Positions 25,865 to 29,510 of a stretch of DNA of 29,510 bases are shown here, in pieces (within the stretch, counting starts at the first letter, position 1; every line of letters starts with the position of its first letter). The position numbers and the translations under genes were made by a program. The stretch spans positions 1 to 29,510 of the forward strand of contig DBBN01000029.1 in NCBI GenBank assembly GCA_002292215.1. The letters are read 5' to 3'. Below the pieces are notes generated by a model, which saw nothing but the letters and a program-made list of their open reading frames with translations, searched no databases and had not been told where the DNA came from. The DNA is from Glaciecola sp. UBA983 (GTDB lineage: Bacteria > Pseudomonadota > Gammaproteobacteria > Enterobacterales > Alteromonadaceae).

Positions 25865-26992
25865 ATGGCATTTGATTTTGCCCAAACAGCATTGGCCTGG
25901 TTTGACCAACATGGGCGTAAACATTTGCCGTGGCAGCAAGATATTACGGCTTATTCGGTGTGGGTGTCGGAGATCATGCTCCAGCAAACTCAAGTATCTA
26001 CTGTGATCCCTTATTATGAACGATTCATGCAATCGTTTCCGACGGTGACTGCGTTAGCTGAGGCGCCACAAGAAGACGTCTTGCATCATTGGACGGGGCT
26101 AGGTTATTACGCTCGTGCGCGTAATTTACATAAAGCAGCGCAGGCGATTGCGAATGACCATAACGGTGAGTTTCCAACTGATTTTGAGGATGTGCTTGCA
26201 TTACCCGGTATTGGACGTTCAACAGCAGGGGCAATCTTGTCCATTGCAGATCACCAAATTCATGCGATTTTAGATGGGAATGTAAAAAGGGTTCTGACCC
26301 GGTTTTTTGCTGTGGAAGGCTGGACCGGCAGTAAAACTGTTGAAAACCAATTATGGGAATTCGCCGATCAATTAACACCGCAACAGCGCATTGCTGACTA
26401 TACTCAGGTAATGATGGATTTGGGGGCTACGGTCTGCACTCGCAGTAAACCAAAGTGCGAGGAGTGCCCGTTGCAAGTTGAGTGTTTGGCATTTGCTAGT
26501 GGACGTCAGGCGGAGCTGCCCCACAAAAAACCGAAAAAGACCATACCCACCAAATATACCACTGTGCTGATCCCAATGTTGTACGATAGAGTGTTGATGA
26601 CCAAGCGCCCTGATGAAGGCATATGGGGAGGGCTATGGTGGTTTGAAGGGGAGTTTACTCTGGAGCAACAAGCATTGCCTGCAGATTTAGCTGAAGCGGC
26701 TCCTGAGGCGAACACTGAGTTTATGGTGGCAGGTCAACCTCACGGAGTAAATGCTGTCGAATCATTGCCAGAATTTAAACATACGTTCAGCCATTTTCAC
26801 CTTCATATCCAACCTGTGATAATATATTTGGCAGAAGCGCAGGCTGGGCCGGATGCTCAGGGGCGAGTTGCAGAAGCATCGCCTAATTATGTCGCAAACA
26901 ATTTACAGCAGTGGGTTGATTACCATCAGCCGGCTGATATTGGGTTATGCAAACCCGCAATCACTATATTTAATCAATTACAACATCGTTAA
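25865..26992 (+). CDS. mutY: Adenine DNA glycosylase MutY
   Basis: 375 residues. Removes adenine mispaired with 8-oxoguanine. Catalytic residues E36 ([18 protein letters not shown]) and D137 ([11 protein letters not shown]) are present, with the helix-hairpin-helix [12 protein letters not shown]. The [4Fe-4S] cluster ligands C191, C198, C201 and C207 have the exact C-X6-C-X2-C-X5-C spacing. A C-terminal NUDIX-like domain that recognises 8-oxoguanine occupies about residues 230-370. AAGGTGG lies six bases before the ATG. yggX follows in the same operon. Confidence 0.96.
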   Translation: MAFDFAQTALAWFDQHGRKHLPWQQDITAYSVWVSEIMLQQTQVSTVIPYYERFMQSFPTVTALAEAPQEDVLHHWTGLGYYARARNLHKAAQAIANDHNGEFPTDFEDVLALPGIGRSTAGAILSIADHQIHAILDGNVKRVLTRFFAVEGWTGSKTVENQLWEFADQLTPQQRIADYTQVMMDLGATVCTRSKPKCEECPLQVECLAFASGRQAELPHKKPKKTIPTKYTTVLIPMLYDRVLMTKRPDEGIWGGLWWFEGEFTLEQQALPADLAEAAPEANTEFMVAGQPHGVNAVESLPEFKHTFSHFHLHIQPVIIYLAEAQAGPDAQGRVAEASPNYVANNLQQWVDYHQPADIGLCKPAITIFNQLQHR

Positions 26993-27005
26993 GGAAATGA
27001 CTAAC

Positions 27006-27278
27006 ATGGGTAGAACCGTTCACTGTGTACGTTTAAACAAAGAAGCTGATGGCTTGGATTTTCAACTTTACCCTGGAGAGCTAGGTAAACGCATTTTTGA
27101 TTCTATTTGCAAAGAAGCCTGGACCGATTGGCAGAAAAAACAAACCATGCTTATCAATGAAAATAAGCTTAATATGATGGAGCCAACAGCGCGTAAATTT
27201 TTGGAAGAGCAAATGGAAGGTTATTTGTTTGAAGGCAAAGAACCTGATATCGAAGGGTACACACCCCCTGCTAAGTAG
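27006..27278 (+). CDS. yggX: YggX probable Fe(2+)-trafficking protein
   Basis: 90 residues, the family length. The N-terminus [10 protein letters not shown] carries the single conserved cysteine, and the core [35 protein letters not shown] and [16 protein letters not shown] closely match E. coli YggX. The family protects iron-sulfur clusters from oxidation and may handle iron, which fits its conserved pairing with the Fe-S enzyme MutY. An ATG at 26997 is only one base from the AAGGA, which overlaps the mutY stop; the ATG at 27006 is ten bases away and matches the family start. Confidence 0.93.
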   Translation: MGRTVHCVRLNKEADGLDFQLYPGELGKRIFDSICKEAWTDWQKKQTMLINENKLNMMEPTARKFLEEQMEGYLFEGKEPDIEGYTPPAK

Positions 27279-27348
27279 GCTTTTGCGCAGAAAAAAACAA
27301 CGTTTTGGGCGTTATCTAAACAAATTGCAATTAAATGTATAAAAAGGG

Positions 27349-27377
27349 TTGACTTGAAGGTCGAAAATCCGTTTAAT
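27349..27377 (+). promoter_or_regulatory. tRNA-Phe promoter
   Basis: TTGACT (27349-27354) and TTTAAT (27372-27377) are 17 bp apart, each one or two mismatches from consensus. The sequence before it is AT-rich, like an UP element. Initiation near 27384 leaves a leader of about 46 bases containing two small hairpins (CACTT-AAG-AAGTG at 27386-27398; CATCG-N7-CGATG at 27399-27415), presumably removed in processing. Confidence 0.75.
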
Positions 27378-27429
27378 ACGCACCTCACTTAAGAAGTGCA
27401 TCGCAAATATCGATGTGTTTAGTTAAGTT

Positions 27430-27505
27430 GCCTCGATAGCTCAGTTGGTAGAGCAGCGGATTGAAAATCCGCGTGTCCCTGGTTCGATCCCGGGTCGAGG
27501 CACCA
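27430..27505 (+). tRNA. tRNA-Phe (GAA)
   Basis: 76 bases with an encoded CCA. The acceptor GCCTCGA pairs perfectly with TCGAGGC, with discriminator A. The D arm contains AGCTCAGTTGGTAGAGC, the anticodon stem-loop is CGGATTGAAAATCCG with anticodon GAA, and the T arm contains GGTTCGATCC. Closely similar to E. coli tRNA-Phe. It is a single tRNA with its own promoter and terminator. Confidence 0.98.
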
Positions 27506-27515
27506 TTATTCTAAG

Positions 27516-27550
27516 AGCCCTGAGCAGAAATGTTCGGGGCTTTTTGTTTT
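27516..27550 (+). terminator. tRNA-Phe terminator
   Basis: An 11-bp stem with two G-U pairs, capped by a GAAA tetraloop, then TTTTTGTTTT. It begins 11 bases after the tRNA CCA end. Confidence 0.9.
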
Positions 27551-27598
27551 CAAAGCTGGTCTCAATAGGCTATGCAGCCTTATCTAGTCTTGCACTCT

Positions 27599-28429
27599 CT
27601 AGGTCTCTAGAAAGGCCCTCACCACATCCTTGTAATTACGACTAACCTTAATTTTGTCATATTCTCCCATCATCAAGAAAAACTCGCCTTTTGTATGTGG
27701 TATGACTTTGTCTATAAAATCTAAATTAACGATGGTTGAACGATGGACACGTTTAAATTGCTTTCCGTCTAATTCTGCTAACATTTCTTTTAGCGTGCAG
27801 CGTTTTACGTAAGTTTCACCTAGTACATGTACACATACGTAGTCACCAGCAGCATCAATCCACTGTATATCCTGATGTTTTAATAAATGTATCTCGCCCC
27901 GATCTTTAATTACGATTTTGCGATTTTTAACATAGACAGACTGAGGGTCTTGCTGAGTTGAATCGTCAGCCATCCATGTCACCGTTTTATGGTTTTTTTG
28001 GTCGATCTGCGCAATTGCACCAATCACTTCTCGCTTATTCTCGGATTGCTCGTGTGATTTCATTGCGAAGCGTTGCAGCGTTCTATCAACGGCCCTTTGG
28101 ATGCTTTCATCATCAATTGGTTTGAGCACATAATCTACGGCATAAGCATCAAAAGCTTCAAGCGCATATTGTTGGTAAGCGGTTGCAAAAACGATTAAAG
28201 GCATAGTGTCATTTTGCAATTGCTTGACGACATCTAAGCCAGATAAGCCCGGCATCTGAATATCTAAAAATAACAAATCAGGTGCCAGCTCAATCACGGC
28301 TTTTATGGCTTCACGGCCATTGGAGCATTGAGCAATAACCTCGATGTTGGGCAATTTTTTTAGTTTTGCGGCTAGCAGTTTTAATGCGAGCGGCTCGTCG
28401 TCTACAATAATTGTTTTTAATATAGTCAT
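27599..28429 (-). CDS. LytTR-type response regulator
   Basis: 276 residues. The receiver domain (about 1-120) has acidic D10/D11, phosphorylation site D56 in LLFLDIQMPGLSG, the T/A switch region and the lysine in VDYVLKPID. The C-terminal LytTR DNA-binding domain (about 165-276) contains HRSTIVNLDFIDKV and ends in KVSRNYKDVVRAFLE. Its ATG overlaps the kinase stop as ATGA, so the pair is translationally coupled. Related systems include LytSR, YehUT and BtsSR, which often control transporters or envelope functions; the target here is unknown. The linker (about 125-160) is polar and Gln-rich. Confidence 0.92.
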   Translation of the reverse strand: MTILKTIIVDDEPLALKLLAAKLKKLPNIEVIAQCSNGREAIKAVIELAPDLLFLDIQMPGLSGLDVVKQLQNDTMPLIVFATAYQQYALEAFDAYAVDYVLKPIDDESIQRAVDRTLQRFAMKSHEQSENKREVIGAIAQIDQKNHKTVTWMADDSTQQDPQSVYVKNRKIVIKDRGEIHLLKHQDIQWIDAAGDYVCVHVLGETYVKRCTLKEMLAELDGKQFKRVHRSTIVNLDFIDKVIPHTKGEFFLMMGEYDKIKVSRNYKDVVRAFLET

Positions 28430-29510
28430 TTTGGGTTAGATAATTCGAGAGGCATATTGATGCAAGTAGAGCGTCCGCCGTTTGCAAGTCGTATGGTTTT
28501 AATTTGATAATCGTTGTCATAAAGAACTGATAAGCGTTGTACTGTATTATCTAGTCCAATACCGGGTTCATTTTCGATTGGTATTTTAGTGTTTTCCTGG
28601 CCTGCACCGCTATCATTGATTGCAATAATTAGCCTATTTTGGTTGATGTGCGCCTTGAGTTCAATAATGCCACCTTTTTCGTGCTTTGAAATGGCGTGCT
28701 TCATCGAATTTTCTATGATGGGTTGCAATAGCAAACTTGGCACTAGGGCATATTGAGCCGTCTCATCTACTTTAAAATCAAGCTGTAATCGTTCAGCAAA
28801 TCGAGTTTTTTCTATTTTTAGATATAGATTCAAAGCACTAATTTCTTCCCGCAAGGTAATCATAGTGTCTGGGTTATTTTCCAATGAATGACGTAAAAAT
28901 TGACTCAGTTGCACGGTCATTATTTGGGCTTTTTCGGACTCTTTAATTTCAATCAATGAGTTGATAGCGTTTAATGTATTATATAAAAAGTGAGGATTAA
29001 GCTGATATCGCAACATTTTGAGTTTAGCATCGCGAGCGACACTTTGAGCTTCAATGCGTTTAATATGTTCCTTTCGAGTTGCCGCTTCAGCAGTGAGCAT
29101 AATGTTATGTTCAGATTGTTGCAGATCGAAATAACGAATGCCATGAAATAAACCGGTCCAACATAAAAAGATGAAGATACTTGCAAAAAACCACCCGCCA
29201 AACTCACCCCAAATCTCATCAGCTGGAGTTAACCAAGACAAGGCTTGCATTCTAAAAATTGTCCACAAAAATGCTACCACAAATACAACAAGCATGCCAA
29301 TAGACAACCTGTATGCTACCGACTTGTCCCAAATTCTATTAAAAGTTCGATATAGAAAAACTGAAAACAGCATACCAAGTAAAGCCTGAATGACAGTGTG
29401 TATGACATTCTCTATCGAGAATTGGTTGTACCACAACGTTAATGTGACAAAACTAACAATGCTTAAAAATAGCCAAAAGCTAGCCTGCCAGAACCAAAAC
29501 CGATGTAGGA
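28426..29510 (-). CDS. LytS-type sensor histidine kinase, N-terminus outside window
   Basis: The frame is open to the right edge, so the TTG at 29436 is probably internal; 360 residues are visible. They include about four hydrophobic spans: one ending in SFVTLTLWY, then VIQALLGMLFSVFLY, GMLVVFVVAFLWTIF and WFFASIFIFLCWTGL. A coiled-coil linker (QSEHNIMLTAEAATRKEHIKR) follows. The His_kinase domain has the phospho-acceptor region RYQLNPHFLYNTLNAINSLI, and the HATPase has N-box QPIIENSMKHAI and G boxes NDSGAG and GIGLDNTVQRL. There is no recognisable extracellular sensor domain, so the signal is probably read within the membrane. It pairs with the downstream LytTR regulator. Confidence 0.92.
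   Translation of the reverse strand, partial: LHRFWFWQASFWLFLSIVSFVTLTLWYNQFSIENVIHTVIQALLGMLFSVFLYRTFNRIWDKSVAYRLSIGMLVVFVVAFLWTIFRMQALSWLTPADEIWGEFGGWFFASIFIFLCWTGLFHGIRYFDLQQSEHNIMLTAEAATRKEHIKRIEAQSVARDAKLKMLRYQLNPHFLYNTLNAINSLIEIKESEKAQIMTVQLSQFLRHSLENNPDTMITLREEISALNLYLKIEKTRFAERLQLDFKVDETAQYALVPSLLLQPIIENSMKHAISKHEKGGIIELKAHINQNRLIIAINDSGAGQENTKIPIENEPGIGLDNTVQRLSVLYDNDYQIKTIRLANGGRSTCINMPLELSNPK

Overview
This is a chromosomal, almost entirely housekeeping segment of a moderately AT-rich gammaproteobacterium. Gene order and protein similarity point to a marine Alteromonadales-type organism: lptM-lysA-dapF-DUF484-xerC-yigB followed by uvrD, mutY-yggX, an ArcA nearly identical to the E. 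coli protein, trmB-rsmC, and a LytS/LytTR pair. The genus cannot be fixed from the sequence alone. There is no transposase, integron, phage gene or CRISPR array. XerC is the chromosomal dimer-resolution recombinase, not a mobile-element integrase.

Layout. 1-1015: the end of ubiX, then a secreted S1/P1-type zinc nuclease. 1159-5807: a tightly packed operon for the outer-membrane lipoprotein LptM, the last steps of diaminopimelate/lysine synthesis (LysA, DapF), a DUF484 protein, XerC and a YigB-like HAD phosphatase, with ATGA overlaps at two junctions. 5825-8059: uvrD behind a perfect CTGT-N8-ACAG LexA box that covers the likely -35 element. 8072-9401 (minus): RarD and a small unknown protein. 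9635-14523: recQ, a glutathione S-transferase (minus), selO and ribA.

14619-16896: a DUF3300 lipoprotein with a repetitive Q/N/T/R tail, converging with a TTG-started ATP-grasp enzyme; the two overlap by 14 bp. 17265-18479: the ammonium channel gene amt, with a 368-bp upstream region holding NtrC-like palindromes, a sigma-54-like element and a long inverted repeat. 18480-20120: terminators, a doubtful small ORF and a YhiN/HI0933 flavoprotein (minus). 20293-22394: rhlE converging on arcA. 22502-25717 (minus): trmB-rsmC-glgA. 25865-27278: mutY-yggX. 27430-27505: tRNA-Phe(GAA) with a clear promoter and terminator. 27599-29510 (minus): a LytTR response regulator and its LytS-type sensor kinase, whose N-terminus runs off the window.

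Genome maintenance is well represented (XerC, UvrD, RecQ, MutY), alongside cell-envelope and lysine metabolism, redox regulation (ArcA) and nitrogen uptake (Amt). I found no convincing undescribed multi-gene system. The points most worth a second look are non-coding or accessory: the amt control region, the recQ leader palindrome, the paired GTTAACGTT sites before the DUF3300 gene, the DUF3300 repeat tail beside an uncharacterised ATP-grasp enzyme, and glgA in a tRNA/rRNA methyltransferase operon.
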